Part shown: positions 25,501-36,475 of the stretch, piece after piece | Numbering within the stretch: the first letter of the stretch is position 1 | How the letters are laid out: each line of letters starts with the position of its first letter | DNA from: Bacteroidales bacterium | GTDB taxonomy: Bacteria; Bacteroidota; Bacteroidia; Bacteroidales; P3 | NCBI GenBank assembly: GCA_017446745.1 | Contig: JAFSQF010000073.1 | Location: 1 to 64,000, forward strand | DNA: 64,000 nt | Reading direction: 5' to 3' | Notes under the pieces: generated by a model | What the model was told of the DNA's origin: nothing | Database searches by the model: none | What the model saw: only the letters and a program-made list of their open reading frames with translations | Made by a program: the position numbers and the translations under genes

Positions 25501-27486
25501 ATCTTCATCCTCAAAGTCGCTCTCGAAGGGGAATTCAGCAATGGGGTCGCCAGCCAAGGTGCGTCCGGTGGCGAAGACGGTGTCGGTGTTGCCATCGCCG
25601 CAGTTGGCGAAGACGTACACCTCATACCGAGTATTGAGTTCTAACCCAGTGAACGAGGTACTGGTGGTGGTTGTGGTTGTCGAGTTCCAGTCGTCGTCGC
25701 TGCCCACGGCACGATAGCCAACTTCGTAGGTAGCACCCTCGTTCATGTCGTCAGTCCACTCAACGTCAAGGCTTTCGGTGGTGGGATTGGAGACAGTCAG
25801 GTTGGTTGGTGCCATACAGGGGGCATCGGTGCAGGTGACGCTGACCTGGAAGCCGTCATACTGGACGCCACTGTCGGAATGGAAGCGGAACTTTGCACCT
25901 CCAAAGGCGAAGACGGTACCGATATTGACCGTCGAACTGACACCCGATGTATTGTCGCAGAAAATGATCTGGTTGTTATAAAGGTCGGTGATTTCAAGGT
26001 AGTCGTAATGACTTTCGGTGTAGCTTGTACCCGTAATCTGCAAGGCCATGCCTTCCTGAGAAGGGTATACCACTAAGGAGAAGTCGTTAGACGATGTGTA
26101 TTGACCGTCAGCTCCGCCGCAGTCCACAAGCATAATGTTGCAAGTGTTGATTGTGTCGCTTCCCGATGTGCCGAACACATATACATTCTGACCAGGGGTA
26201 ATGGTGACGGGGCCTATCATGTCGGTGGCGTCATTGCCACAGGCGGCACGGACGTAGACATCGTAGGCCACATCTTCAGTCAGCGAGGTGAAAGTGTAGA
26301 AGGTGTCGGTGACAGCGATGCTGTTGTAGTCGGGGTCGTTGTCGTCCGTCGGGTCGAAGCCGGCGGCTCCATAAATAATCTCCCACGAGGTGTTGCCCAG
26401 TCCGGGCACCCAGTTGAAAGTGATGTTATCGGCCTCGCCAGCGCCCATACAGGTGAGATTGTGGGGAGCGGAGCAGGGAGAGTCAGTGCAGCTGACATCA
26501 ATGCGGAAGCCCTCGTATGTGGTGGTGCCATCGGAATGGAAGTCAATCTTAACACCTCCCGAAGCTAAAAGACCGTTGAATGTGTGGGTGCTATTGTCGC
26601 CCGACACGCTATCCTTGAAAAGTTCAACGCCATTGCCCAAGTCGGTAATCCTCAGGTAGTCCCAACGCCCTTCGGTGTGCGAGAAGCCGCTAAGTTCCAA
26701 GTAGCTCCCTTCTTCTGAGGGGAAAAGATACAATGTGAAGTCGGTACTGTTGCTGTAGTTGCCCGTCTCTCCTCCATTGTCGAAAATAGAGACTGCGCAG
26801 CTGTAGAGGGTGTCGGAACCGCTGGCGCCGAAGTTGTAGACCGCCTGACCCGGCACCACGGTGCGTGGTCCGGTCAGGTCACTGTTACTGTCGCTGCAGA
26901 CAGCGCGAACATAAAAATCGTAAGCCGTACCCTCAGTCAAAGTAGTGAAGGTGTAGCTGGTAGTGGAGCACGATACCGTGCTGTAGTTGGTGCCCGACGG
27001 GTCGAAGCCGGTGGCACCGTAGAGGATTTCCCATGCCGTGGCGCTGCCGCCACTCCATGTGAACGACACGCTGCTGGCGTCGCCAGAACCCGTGCAAACG
27101 AAGTTTGTGGGGGCCGGACAGATCATGGCGCATGGCGAGGCCATTGTCAATATCACCCCTTCGTCGGGTTCGTTGACATAAAAGACAGTGTCGCCATAGG
27201 GGTTCACAACCCAGATGTAAACCTCATCGTCATATTCGCCACCGTGCCACGTGAACGTGGCTGGCGAATCGCCAGAAACGGTCACCAAGGCCGCGGTGTC
27301 AGATTCCTCCACCTCGAAAGTGATCAGGGTGGACCCATTCTGCTCCACGGTGAGGTAACCTCCGTTCCATCCATCTCCATACTCGTCTTCGCCAAGGAGT
27401 TGGAGCGTGCAGCTGTTCTGGGCTTGCATGACCCATGGAATGCATAGCATTGCCATAAGCATTAGTCTTGTAAACAACTTGTACAT
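19501..27486 (-). CDS. Giant modular secreted protein with type IX sorting domain
   Basis: The 2661-residue product has a signal peptide (residues 1-23, ending MQAQ). By eye it has about twelve fibronectin type III modules, most starting with a CPxP or PCxAP motif; four CUB-like modules (pattern DDGGxxGxYS...YDYLEITD...FHSD...GFxVxV.C); and four choice-of-anchor J/MAM-like modules (SNDGGTTHTY, FDWMTSGESSYDYIR). A type A T9SS C-terminal sorting domain closes it (IYPNPASESTTIALSG...GAYFVRVSGEGVNMVRKLIVK). It is therefore likely exported by the type IX system and anchored on or released from the cell surface as an adhesin-like protein. No protease or glycosidase domain was seen. It is the last gene of the polysaccharide cluster, 63 bp after the WbpM-like gene. 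Confidence 0.93.
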   Translation of the reverse strand: MYKLFTRLMLMAMLCIPWVMQAQNSCTLQLLGEDEYGDGWNGGYLTVEQNGSTLITFEVEESDTAALVTVSGDSPATFTWHGGEYDDEVYIWVVNPYGDTVFYVNEPDEGVILTMASPCAMICPAPTNFVCTGSGDASSVSFTWSGGSATAWEILYGATGFDPSGTNYSTVSCSTTSYTFTTLTEGTAYDFYVRAVCSDSNSDLTGPRTVVPGQAVYNFGASGSDTLYSCAVSIFDNGGETGNYSNSTDFTLYLFPSEEGSYLELSGFSHTEGRWDYLRITDLGNGVELFKDSVSGDNSTHTFNGLLASGGVKIDFHSDGTTTYEGFRIDVSCTDSPCSAPHNLTCMGAGEADNITFNWVPGLGNTSWEIIYGAAGFDPTDDNDPDYNSIAVTDTFYTFTSLTEDVAYDVYVRAACGNDATDMIGPVTITPGQNVYVFGTSGSDTINTCNIMLVDCGGADGQYTSSNDFSLVVYPSQEGMALQITGTSYTESHYDYLEITDLYNNQIIFCDNTSGVSSTVNIGTVFAFGGAKFRFHSDSGVQYDGFQVSVTCTDAPCMAPTNLTVSNPTTESLDVEWTDDMNEGATYEVGYRAVGSDDDWNSTTTTTTSTSFTGLELNTRYEVYVFANCGDGNTDTVFATGRTLAGDPIAEFPFESDFEDEDVNANWLIDNIQGPNQWTLGTLLNNTADGSHALYVSNDGGTTHTYDNTSSSISLAYVTLDMEPGEYTISFDWMTSGESSYDYIRAGLVPVDAEITSYTMPSGSITIADMLNGQDSWQTFYGEFTVSTSGVYKLVFMWRNDYIQGNNPPGALDNVILSQITCPVPSNLVCNDFSNASNIQISWNGGIGNSSWDIVYGPMGFNPEDGDGTEITVYDSTYTFTGLTQDEPYHIYVRSNCGGGDVSDLVGPITVTPGQVVYTMQSTGIDTLLTCNAVIVDDGGISGNYSSNCESELYLFPSTEGDGLMLTGFSQTEGSYDYLEITDLASGAVVFQDNASSNNSAVQLGQLIFTNGAKLRFHSDVTVVYPGFEVNVICIDIPDCETPTALQAVPQGTDTLLLSWTGTAGSFTVAYGPAGINPDTVATNIVTTSNMQVTFDWLTGGQAYDFYVRGECGGESSFWAGPVQGATGIYAMPTSGVTSLTTCGAVITDDGGIAGQYSNSVDATLYVYPSDPNMVVQISGNINTESGYDSVYIYEGIGTTGNVILSASGITTLQPTTSLSGPVTIVFHTDGSSVRNGFELYVSCVTPPDCYPVTTLALMGSSSTDITVGWNGPQDGDFELSFNDGTNTTTQILNGVHTYNFTGLTPQTTYTISVGAICDDEVTAVQTLTVTTPMVGADLPVNTGFEVGQDTSWTVANGVNAWSLGSATANGGSRAFYISNDNGTHNAYTISTSSYSYLYKTINITDAGEYEYSFDWIANGESSYDYLRVFLAPSSVTSFGGDNGISSSGTPSGWIALDGGSKLNLSTEWQSFTGSVDVAVPSTYLLLFYWHNDGSVGNQPPAAVDNVVFQAVSCPRPSEIVVDNVGLTSVDFHWTDTNATSGNYVVTYGNVVDYTSATYYSATNLSPATNYTLAVRRICAPGDTSLAVMAPVATLCGDVATPYFNDFEGYPAGSGNFPNCWTNYSATSNYIQANYGVGNSQALHFQGPGVVITPRIAIPGNRIVLSASLRAESTSSSGTMHIGFTTDPIGMVDYVDIAEFQPQTSHFAISDIYFDSATADTGYVVFRQDPTASSVWYWWLDDLLIDDMGTCPKPTDLTASGATQNSVDLSWNDRGNQTQWIIEYGPMGFTPGTGTSVLASSNPYTLSGLAASYQGDFYVRALCGIGDTSNSQLVPGHFATSQVPATLPYDYNFEAATEWNAWQTASNNSTAWYRGTTVAGAGQYSMFVSNDGTSFWNYSNSQVVNAVAYRDIDLGNVDSSYTLSFMARAGGSTSAIYDGLLVAVVDPSTPVIMTDDVYTTPWGVAGEFEYLSLIRLDTVWSNYEISIDTTSGVKRLVFYWFNSTNNYSSLGQAAAVDNIHLDYSTCPRPLATTVGSVGSSSAQLSWQGPAAAQYLVAYADYPAMENVQWASTSTNSIVLSGLTELTQYAVWVFKNCGGDTSISSDGILFSTSFCDGGVEFTNFDANASSTTTSYSPIGYSYYNYSYVQSIVPAANMEFGAADISALAFNTVSGSGGNYFTGMTVYLANVSENDLSAGFIMPDSAHQFTRVIEDADFGYTDGGWHIQTFDSVFAWDGQSNILVAVERHHGDYASGSSFTAHTDTLQRTRYFYSDLDEYDVYTAEGGTPTTTVGDLKLYSCGAGCPKPGMLYASNVTYQGATMNWSGLANGYEVAWKSVLDAVWPAETSVGNATSYSVSGLQPATTYQFRVRSLCDEGMQSDWTELVFTTDSLPCFAPGNVSVVETGYTTATLDWENGGNEAQWTIHVWNTNFDTTYVVDSHPATVGGMLQNMTYNATVSSNCGDGSVMSEPSEEISFTTDMCEQVQNLTVANVMATQAYLTWEGSSSTYEVDYGGLNHGQGTGIQVTVTGNSVTLTGLEPDMYYSAFVRAICEPGIVGPWSQQVDFLTPEQNGIDDDFENGTADVVIYPNPASESTTIALSGVNGEVTVTVVDMNGRTVRSETLSCTGNCQKHLEVDALAQGAYFVRVSGEGVNMVRKLIVK

Positions 27487-27549
27487 AGTTAATAATTATT
27501 TAGTTAGTTAGAAAAAAATTGTTTCTGTCACTGTTTTTGCTGGTGATTC

Positions 27550-29463
27550 TCAGGATTTCTTGTCCAATTCGCAATAAATGCTGTTGTTGCTGATGAACTC
27601 CGGGACGATTTCTTTCATCTTAGCCACAATTTTGCGGTCGTCGAGGGTCCACAAGATATCCTCGAGCTCGCCATATTCGCGGTCAATCTCCTCGAGGGGA
27701 TACTTACGCACCTCGGCACGCAAGATCTTGGGGTGATACGTTGGTATGTTGTTCTCTTTCGTGGCAAGGAGCTCCTCGTAGAGTTTCTCACCCGGGCGGA
27801 GACCTATCTCTTTAATCTCTATACCCTTCAGGCCAGAGAGCTGAATCATACGCTTTGCCATATCGTAAATCTTTACGGGCTTGCCCATATCGAACACGAA
27901 GATATCACCTCCGGCACCCATAGCGCCAGCCTCGAGCACCAGGTTGCAGGCCTCGGGGATGGTCATGAAATAGCGGATGATGTCTTTGTGGGTCACCGTC
28001 AATGGCCCTCCGGCGGCAAGTTGCTTCTTGAAAAGCGGTATCACGCTGCCGTTGGAGCCCAGCACGTTGCCGAAACGGGTAGTGACGAAATGGGTCTTGT
28101 CGGTTGAACGGCTCTGGATGTAGATCTCGGCCATACGTTTGGTGGCACCCATGACGTTGGTGGGGTTCACGGCCTTGTCGGTAGAAATCATCACAAATTT
28201 TTCGGCATCGTACTTTATGGACAAGTCGGCCACATTCTTCGTACCAAACACGTTGACGTAGATGGCCTCGTAAGGATTCTCTTCCATGAAAGGCACATGC
28301 TTGTAGGCCGCGGCATGGTAGACAAGGTTCGGACGGTACTCCTCAAAAATCTCCTCCATGCGAGCATAGTCCTTAACGTTGGCAATCACGAAGACCATCG
28401 AATCGGCATATCTCTTGTAGGGCTCGTTGTTGCGGAGCTCGAACTGGAGGTCGTACATAGGCGATTCGGCCTGGTCCACCATAATGACGCGCTTAGGACG
28501 GTACTGGAACAGCTGGCGGCATATCTCGCTGCCTATAGAGCCGGCGGCACCGGTCACCATCACGGTCTTGTCCAGCACCTCACGCACCACGTTGATATTG
28601 TCAATCTTTATCGGTTCGCGCTGCAGCAGGTCCTCGATCTTGATATCCTGGATTTGCGTCGACGTGAAGGTGCCATCCATCCACTTCGAGATATGCGGCA
28701 CTGCCTTCACCGTCAGGCCGAGGTCGAGGCCTCGGTTGGTTATGGCCTGCTTATGCATCAGCCTGATGGTGGGGATGGCTATGATCAGTTGGGTGACGTT
28801 ATTTTTCTTCACGAATTTTTCGTTCAGCACGTCGCGTACACGCATGACCGGTACGCTGTCGAGCTGCTGGTTAATCTTTGTTTTATCATCGTCGATAAAG
28901 GCCACAACCTTATATTCAGTATGCAGGTCCTGTTTCAACGCATTGTTGGCAATAACGCCAGCAGCCCCGGCTCCGTAGATGACGACGTTGCACACTTTAC
29001 GCTGACGCTTGAAGTACTGGTTGTAAATATACAGCAACATGAAACGGGCAAGCAACATCTCCACCGCAAGGATGGAATAGAGCATTGCCAAAGCACGGTA
29101 GGACAGGAGATAGTAGTTCGGCAACAGATGTGACTGGTTATTTACGAAGTTGGCCACGGCCAATATCAGGGCTGGAAACACACACACCAGCAGCACCCTG
29201 AAGATATCGTTCAAGCCCATATGGCGCACGATGTTCTTATAGGTCTTGAATATCAAGAAAAATAACAAAGTAACGCCGAATGACGTCAGGTATTTGAACA
29301 GCACGCTGCGGAATGTCAGTCCGACAAACGAGCGCAATGCAAATGCCTCTGCCATGGTGAAAGCCACTGTGAAAAGCAATATATCCATCACCAACAGTAC
29401 CCATCCCGGTGCCGCCGAATGCCTGAACCGTTTCACAAGTTTGAAGAATAGTTTATTGAACAT
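27550..29463 (-). CDS. Membrane nucleotide-sugar 4,6-dehydratase (WbpM/PglF/CapD type)
   Basis: The 637-residue protein has about four N-terminal transmembrane helices (first 150 residues), a Rossmann-like linker domain (VIYGAGAAGVIANNAL) and a C-terminal SDR dehydratase domain with GAAGSIGSEI near residue 309 and ISTDKAVNPTNVMGATKR near 425-443. The usual YxxxK is MxxxK, as in WbpM/PglF enzymes, which remove water from UDP-GlcNAc C4-C6. The product would feed polysaccharide or glycoprotein sugar synthesis. The length is normal for the family. It lies between the WbpE-like aminotransferase and the T9SS cargo gene. Confidence 0.92.
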   Translation of the reverse strand: MFNKLFFKLVKRFRHSAAPGWVLLVMDILLFTVAFTMAEAFALRSFVGLTFRSVLFKYLTSFGVTLLFFLIFKTYKNIVRHMGLNDIFRVLLVCVFPALILAVANFVNNQSHLLPNYYLLSYRALAMLYSILAVEMLLARFMLLYIYNQYFKRQRKVCNVVIYGAGAAGVIANNALKQDLHTEYKVVAFIDDDKTKINQQLDSVPVMRVRDVLNEKFVKKNNVTQLIIAIPTIRLMHKQAITNRGLDLGLTVKAVPHISKWMDGTFTSTQIQDIKIEDLLQREPIKIDNINVVREVLDKTVMVTGAAGSIGSEICRQLFQYRPKRVIMVDQAESPMYDLQFELRNNEPYKRYADSMVFVIANVKDYARMEEIFEEYRPNLVYHAAAYKHVPFMEENPYEAIYVNVFGTKNVADLSIKYDAEKFVMISTDKAVNPTNVMGATKRMAEIYIQSRSTDKTHFVTTRFGNVLGSNGSVIPLFKKQLAAGGPLTVTHKDIIRYFMTIPEACNLVLEAGAMGAGGDIFVFDMGKPVKIYDMAKRMIQLSGLKGIEIKEIGLRPGEKLYEELLATKENNIPTYHPKILRAEVRKYPLEEIDREYGELEDILWTLDDRKIVAKMKEIVPEFISNNSIYCELDKKS

Positions 29464-29551
29464 AGTAGCAGGTTATTATGAATATTTTTTAAGTTTAACG
29501 TATGTATTGAACTGTTTAGATTTTATATTTGTGTGTCGCCCTTTGAATGCC

Positions 29552-30661
29552 TCAGGACGAACATTTATTAATTGTCATCACTATATCCTCAATTTCAGCC
29601 TCGGTCAGATAAGGGTGTATCGGCAACGACATCACGCACTTTGTCAACCGTAAGGCTGTGGGGCATGCCGGCTGCCCCAGGGCGGCAAAAGCCGGCTGCA
29701 TACTCATAGTACGCGGATAATACACCGCCGTAGGTATTCCTTTTTCTGCCATCTGCTTACGCAACAAATCACGCTCTCGGCACTGAACCGTGAACTGCGC
29801 CCACGACGAACGGTATCCCACCGGAACTCTTGGCAACACTACTGGCCCAACAACAGCGTTCGTATACTCATCCGCCACACGTTGCACCGTTTTGAGCTCC
29901 TCCTCAAAAAACTTCATCTTCACTTTCAACACTGCCGCCTGCAGGGCATCCAATCTGGAGTTCAGACCGATATGCACATTCTCATATTTCTCGCCACCGC
30001 GTCCGTGCACACGCAGCGAACGCAGCAATGCAGCCCAGTCGTCGTTGTTGGTGAAGAGAGCTCCGCCGTCGCCGTAACAGCCCAAGGGCTTGCTCGGAAA
30101 AAACGAGGTGCAGCTGATATCGCCGAACGAGCCACTGCGATGGCCTGAACGGCATGCCCCGAACGACTGGGCACCATCCTCTACCAACAGCAGCTTCTCA
30201 GCGTCCGTGACGCGTCGCAGGGCTTCATAATCAGCCAGAAGGCCGAAAAGGTCGACAGCCATCACAGCCCTCGGCCTCAGCACACCCTCTTTTCTGACGC
30301 CTTCAACTTTTCGTCTCAGATCTTCAGCATCTATATTATATGTGTCTTCCTTCACATCCACAAAAATAGGCGTAGCCCCTACCCTCGCCACCACCTCGGC
30401 AGTGGCAAAGAACGTGAAATCGGGAACGAAAACGGCATCGCCAGCACCCACTCCCATTGCCAGCAACGACAAAAGCAAAGCGTCGGTGCCATTGCCACAA
30501 CTCACGCAATGCTTCACCCCCACATAATCGGCCAACATGGCTTCAAGCTCTTCAACCTCACCTCCGAGAATATAAGCCCCCGAAGAGGCCACCCTCTGTA
30601 TGGCCTTCTCCATCTCATCCCGCATTGCAAGATATTGCCTATTTAAATCCCGTATCTGCAT
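29552..30661 (-). CDS. DegT/DnrJ/EryC1 sugar aminotransferase (WbpE/PorR-like)
   Basis: This 369-residue PLP enzyme aminates a keto-nucleotide-sugar. Typical features are SCGNGTDALLLSLLAMGVGAGDAV, VEDGAQSFGA (the Asp that contacts PLP) and SFFPSKPLGCYGDGGALFT with the Schiff-base Lys. With its neighbours (WlbA/WbpB-type oxidase and WbpD-type acetyltransferase) it fits step 3 of UDP-2,3-diacetamido-uronic acid synthesis, amination at C3. In Porphyromonas gingivalis the equivalent (PorR) is needed for A-LPS. Family is sure; exact substrate is inferred from context. Confidence 0.92.
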   Translation of the reverse strand: MQIRDLNRQYLAMRDEMEKAIQRVASSGAYILGGEVEELEAMLADYVGVKHCVSCGNGTDALLLSLLAMGVGAGDAVFVPDFTFFATAEVVARVGATPIFVDVKEDTYNIDAEDLRRKVEGVRKEGVLRPRAVMAVDLFGLLADYEALRRVTDAEKLLLVEDGAQSFGACRSGHRSGSFGDISCTSFFPSKPLGCYGDGGALFTNNDDWAALLRSLRVHGRGGEKYENVHIGLNSRLDALQAAVLKVKMKFFEEELKTVQRVADEYTNAVVGPVVLPRVPVGYRSSWAQFTVQCRERDLLRKQMAEKGIPTAVYYPRTMSMQPAFAALGQPACPTALRLTKCVMSLPIHPYLTEAEIEDIVMTINKCSS

Positions 30662-30778
30662 TTTAAGTAGCCCTGTCGGCTGTTTAGTTGTTTAATGGTT
30701 GGTTGCTAATAAAATAATGTAATAATATGTTGACTGTTGTTTAATTATAAATGCTGGCATACCTATCTATCACCATCG

Positions 30779-31252
30779 TTAGCTGTCGACGCTTCCTATC
30801 ATCCTTGCCGGCACGCCGGCCATGATAGCATAATCCGGCACATCTTTCGTCACGACAGCGCCGGCGCCAATCATAGCCCGCTTCCCTATGGTATGCCCAC
30901 ACACTATCGTGCTGTTGGCTCCCAACGAGGCTCCCTCGCGCACCAGCGTGCGTTCGTAAACGCCATTGACCGACTTGTCGGCCCGCGGGAAGAGCACATT
31001 GGTGAATACGCAACTCGGACCAAGAAAGACGTTATCCTCAATCTCAACACCCTCATACACAGAGACATTATTCTGTATCCTGACACCATCGCCAATGCGG
31101 ACGTTGGGCCCCACGTTGACATTCTGCCCCAACGAGCAGTTCTTACCAATCCGCGCGCCTTTCTGTATATGACAGAAATGCCACACCTTGGTGCCCTCGC
31201 CGATGACCACATCATCGTCTACATAGCTGCTCTCATGTACAAAATAGTCCAT
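30779..31252 (-). CDS. Hexapeptide N-acetyltransferase (WbpD/WlbB-like)
   Basis: The 157-residue left-handed beta-helix protein (repeats such as [44 protein letters not shown]) matches the UDP-3-amino-2-acetamido-uronic acid N-acetyltransferase family. It begins [29 protein letters not shown], close to WbpD/WlbB proteins. It would acetylate the 3-amino group made by the WbpE-like enzyme. It lies directly between the oxidase and aminotransferase genes. Confidence 0.92.
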   Translation of the reverse strand: MDYFVHESSYVDDDVVIGEGTKVWHFCHIQKGARIGKNCSLGQNVNVGPNVRIGDGVRIQNNVSVYEGVEIEDNVFLGPSCVFTNVLFPRADKSVNGVYERTLVREGASLGANSTIVCGHTIGKRAMIGAGAVVTKDVPDYAIMAGVPARMIGSVDS

Positions 31253-31309
31253 CTATCGTTGTCGCTTTAGTGTGTTGTTTATTCGCTGTCGTGTTACTCT
31301 TGTTTACAA

Positions 31310-33467
<2,158 letters not shown>

Positions 33468-33616
33468 GTGTGCTTGTTAAAATGCTGTTTGGTATAGGGT
33501 TTGTGGATTAATGGATTTTGTGATTATTGTGATTTCTTTATAAACAATCAAGTCGTATGAGACTATTGGCATATACTACAGGATAAAGAGATACTGAAGT
33601 GTATATGAGAGGCTTC

Positions 33617-34747
33617 TTACCTCTTCCCATACATCATTTCATAGTACTTCTCATAGTCGCCGCTGGTGATATTGTCCATCCATTCTTGGTTGTCCAGATA
33701 CCACCGGACGGTCTTCTCTATGCCCTCCTCGAACTGAAGACTGGGTTCCCAACCCAATTCGCGCTGTAGCTTGCTGCTGTCGATGGCATAGCGCATATCA
33801 TGCCCGGCACGGTCGGTGACATAGGTTATCAGGTCCATATCGGCACCCTCGGGACGGCCAAGCAGGCGGTCGACAGTGTTTATCAGCACCTTCACAATAT
33901 CGATATTCTTCCATTCGTTGAAGCCTCCTATATTGTAGGTCTCGGCGACAGCACCTTTGTGGAAGATAAGGTCGATAGCACGCGCATGATCCTCAACGTA
34001 GAGCCAGTCGCGCACATTCTCGCCCTTGCCGTAGACCGGCAACGGCCTTCTGTGGCGTATATTGTTGATGAAAAGGGGTATCAGTTTCTCGGGGAACTGA
34101 TAGGGCCCATAATTATTCGAGCAGTTGGTGACGATGGTGGGCATGCCATAGGTGTCGTGGAAAGCCCTCACAAAATGGTCGCTGCTGGCTTTTGAGGCCG
34201 AGTAGGGGCTGTGGGGCATATACTTCAAGTCCTCCGTGAAGAATTTATCGCCATAGGCCAGATGATGCTCGCCGCTTGAGGCCTTGGTGGTGAAAGGTGG
34301 CTTAATGCCATCAGGATGGGTCAGCTCCAACGCCCCATACACTTCGTCGGTAGAGATATGGTAGAACCGTTTACCATCATATTTTTCCGGAAGACTTTCC
34401 CAGTATAATTTTGCAGCCTGAAGCATACTCAGCGTACCCATCACGTTGGTCTGTGCGAAGGTGAAGGGGTCCTTGATGGAACGGTCCACATGACTTTCGG
34501 CGGCAAGATGAATCACACCGTCGATATGCTCTCTTTGCATCAAGGCATAGATAGTGTCAAAATCGCAGATGTCGGCCTTTACAAAGGTGTAGTTCGGCTT
34601 GTCCTCTATATCCTTCAGATTAGCCAAGTTGCCTGCATACGTCAGCTTGTCGACGTTGAAAATATGATAGTCAGGATACTTATTCACAAAAAGTTTAACC
34701 ACATGCGTTCCTATAAACCCTGCTCCTCCCGTGATGATTATATTCAT
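33617..34747 (-). CDS. rfbB: dTDP-glucose 4,6-dehydratase
   Basis: The 376-residue extended SDR enzyme converts dTDP-glucose to dTDP-4-keto-6-deoxyglucose, step 2 of dTDP-L-rhamnose synthesis. It has GGAGFIGTHVVK, HLAAESHVDRSI, STDEVYG and the catalytic YSASKASSDHFV. It is slightly longer than average. It lies last of the four rhamnose genes (order A-C-D-B). Confidence 0.97.
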   Translation of the reverse strand: MNIIITGGAGFIGTHVVKLFVNKYPDYHIFNVDKLTYAGNLANLKDIEDKPNYTFVKADICDFDTIYALMQREHIDGVIHLAAESHVDRSIKDPFTFAQTNVMGTLSMLQAAKLYWESLPEKYDGKRFYHISTDEVYGALELTHPDGIKPPFTTKASSGEHHLAYGDKFFTEDLKYMPHSPYSASKASSDHFVRAFHDTYGMPTIVTNCSNNYGPYQFPEKLIPLFINNIRHRRPLPVYGKGENVRDWLYVEDHARAIDLIFHKGAVAETYNIGGFNEWKNIDIVKVLINTVDRLLGRPEGADMDLITYVTDRAGHDMRYAIDSSKLQRELGWEPSLQFEEGIEKTVRWYLDNQEWMDNITSGDYEKYYEMMYGKR

Positions 34748-34931
34748 GATAGATAAAATTGAATTGATTAACTATTATTTTTTTTAACTGTTTGCTTGAT
34801 AGTCCGTTTGAGTATTGTTTACACAATCGACGAATCAGACAACCTGGTTGTATGCGTTTTAATGATGAGCAATCGCTTTATCGGTCACACCCACGCTTCG
34901 TTGTTATCGATTTGATTAGAATTGTTTTCGC

Positions 34932-35795
34932 CTAAGCATTCATGGTCTTCAACATCCTTCCTAAAGCCACGGTCCAATGATCTATTTTCACTCCGAACGT
35001 CTTTTTCACCTTGCTCTTGTCGAGTACGGAATAGGGCGGACGTACCACCGGGCTGGGGAACTCGTTGCTATGGCAGGGCTCAATCTGGCAGCCCTTCAAA
35101 TCAGCCTGACGTGCTATCTCGCAGGCAAAGTCGTACCAACTGCACACCCCTTCGTTGCTGAAATTATAAATGCCATTGGCATCGCGGTATTTCTCGTTCT
35201 CCACGATATCGTATATCAATGCCGCCAAGTCGCCGGCATAGGTGGGTGTCCCTACCTGGTCGAAGACCACCTTCCGTAGCCCTCCGTCGGGCAACACACG
35301 CAGCATGGTCTTCACAAAATTCTTGCCGAACCGGCTATATAGCCAGCCAGTACGAATGATGATGCTACGACATCCCACCTCAGCTATGGCTTCCTCACCA
35401 TGCAGCTTTGTACGCCCGTAGGCTCCGGTGGGATTTGTCTGCTGCTCCTCGGCAATGGGGCGGTTATACAAAGCTCCGCCAAAGACATAGTCGGTTGAGA
35501 CGTGAATCAACGTCCCTCCGCTCACCTTCATGGCATCTGCCAGATGGCGCACCGCTTGGTTGTTGACCAAATCGGCCATAGCCTCCTCCTCTTCGGCACG
35601 GTCCACATTAGTGTAGCCTGCACAATTCACGACAACATTGATACCATTGGTAAGAACATAATTCATCACGGCATCACGCCTCGTGATATCCAAATCGTCT
35701 ATATCGGTGAAAAAATAGCAATGTTGAGAGCCCTCACTTAATAATCTTACATGATTACCCAACTGCCCGTTGGAGCCTGTCACTAAAATATTCAT
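34932..35795 (-). CDS. rfbD: dTDP-4-dehydrorhamnose reductase
   Basis: The 287-residue SDR enzyme carries out the last reduction to dTDP-L-rhamnose. It starts MNILVTGSNGQLGNHV and has STDYVFGG, YGRTKLHGEEA and GTPTYAGDLAALIYDI. The frame is open for 36 more residues upstream, but those would overlap the end of rfbC and lack family similarity, so the ATG at 35795 is chosen. It lies 16 bp after rfbC. Confidence 0.96.
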   Translation of the reverse strand: MNILVTGSNGQLGNHVRLLSEGSQHCYFFTDIDDLDITRRDAVMNYVLTNGINVVVNCAGYTNVDRAEEEEAMADLVNNQAVRHLADAMKVSGGTLIHVSTDYVFGGALYNRPIAEEQQTNPTGAYGRTKLHGEEAIAEVGCRSIIIRTGWLYSRFGKNFVKTMLRVLPDGGLRKVVFDQVGTPTYAGDLAALIYDIVENEKYRDANGIYNFSNEGVCSWYDFACEIARQADLKGCQIEPCHSNEFPSPVVRPPYSVLDKSKVKKTFGVKIDHWTVALGRMLKTMNA

Positions 35796-35811
35796 GCCGT
35801 TACGAAGAAAA

Positions 35812-36390
35812 TTATAGGTTGTCCGCCTCCTTCGACTCAAAATAACTCTTGAAATTGTCTTTGAACGACGGATTGGCCTTGTCTTTTTCCGAAAGAATAA
35901 CACTGTCGGAGGGCAACAGCCAGTCGATAGCCAAGTCGGGGTCGTTCCACGCTATGGCAGCCTCTGAGGAGGGGTCGTAGAAGTTGTCGCACTTGTATTG
36001 GAACACCACGTTGTCGCTCAGCACAGAGAAGCCATGGGCAAAACCCTTAGGGATGAAGAACTGGCGATGGTTCTCTTTCGACAGCTTCACGGCAATATGC
36101 TTGCCGAAGGTGGGAGAATTGGGGCGGATATCGACAGCCACATCAAGCACTTCTCCCTCCACCACACGTACCAGCTTGCTTTGCGCAAAGGGAGGACGTT
36201 GATAGTGCAGACCTCTTATAACACCATAACGCGAGCTGGACTCGTTGTCCTGCACGAAATGGACCTTGAAGCCACTCTTCTCTCGGAACTCTTTCTCGTT
36301 GAAGCTCTCGAAGAAATAGCCCCGCTCGTCACCATGAATGGTGGGTTCAACAATCAATACCCCGTTTATTTCTGTCTTTATTATTTCCAT
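35812..36390 (-). CDS. rfbC: dTDP-4-dehydrorhamnose 3,5-epimerase
   Basis: The 192-residue cupin enzyme epimerises C3 and C5 of the 4-keto sugar. Diagnostic segments are GYFFESFNEKEF, VQDNESSSRYGVIRGLHYQRPP, VLDVAVDIRPNSPTFGK and FIPKGFAHGF. The catalytic His (GLHYQ) and Tyr (FQYKCDNFY) are present. Length is normal. Confidence 0.97.
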   Translation of the reverse strand: MEIIKTEINGVLIVEPTIHGDERGYFFESFNEKEFREKSGFKVHFVQDNESSSRYGVIRGLHYQRPPFAQSKLVRVVEGEVLDVAVDIRPNSPTFGKHIAVKLSKENHRQFFIPKGFAHGFSVLSDNVVFQYKCDNFYDPSSEAAIAWNDPDLAIDWLLPSDSVILSEKDKANPSFKDNFKSYFESKEADNL

Positions 36391-36475
36391 AATAATGTAT
36401 TTAATCTATATATATTGTTTGTTAAGTAGATGTCTTGAATTATTTGTTTATTTGTCAAGCGATAAAAGGAAACAG

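Noticed and set aside
23803..25644. Long plus-strand ORF (613 residues) opposite the giant T9SS gene
   Set aside because: It is antisense to a repetitive, biased coding sequence and its protein is low-complexity Gly/Val/His-rich with no domain; similar mirror ORFs run along the whole 8-kb gene.
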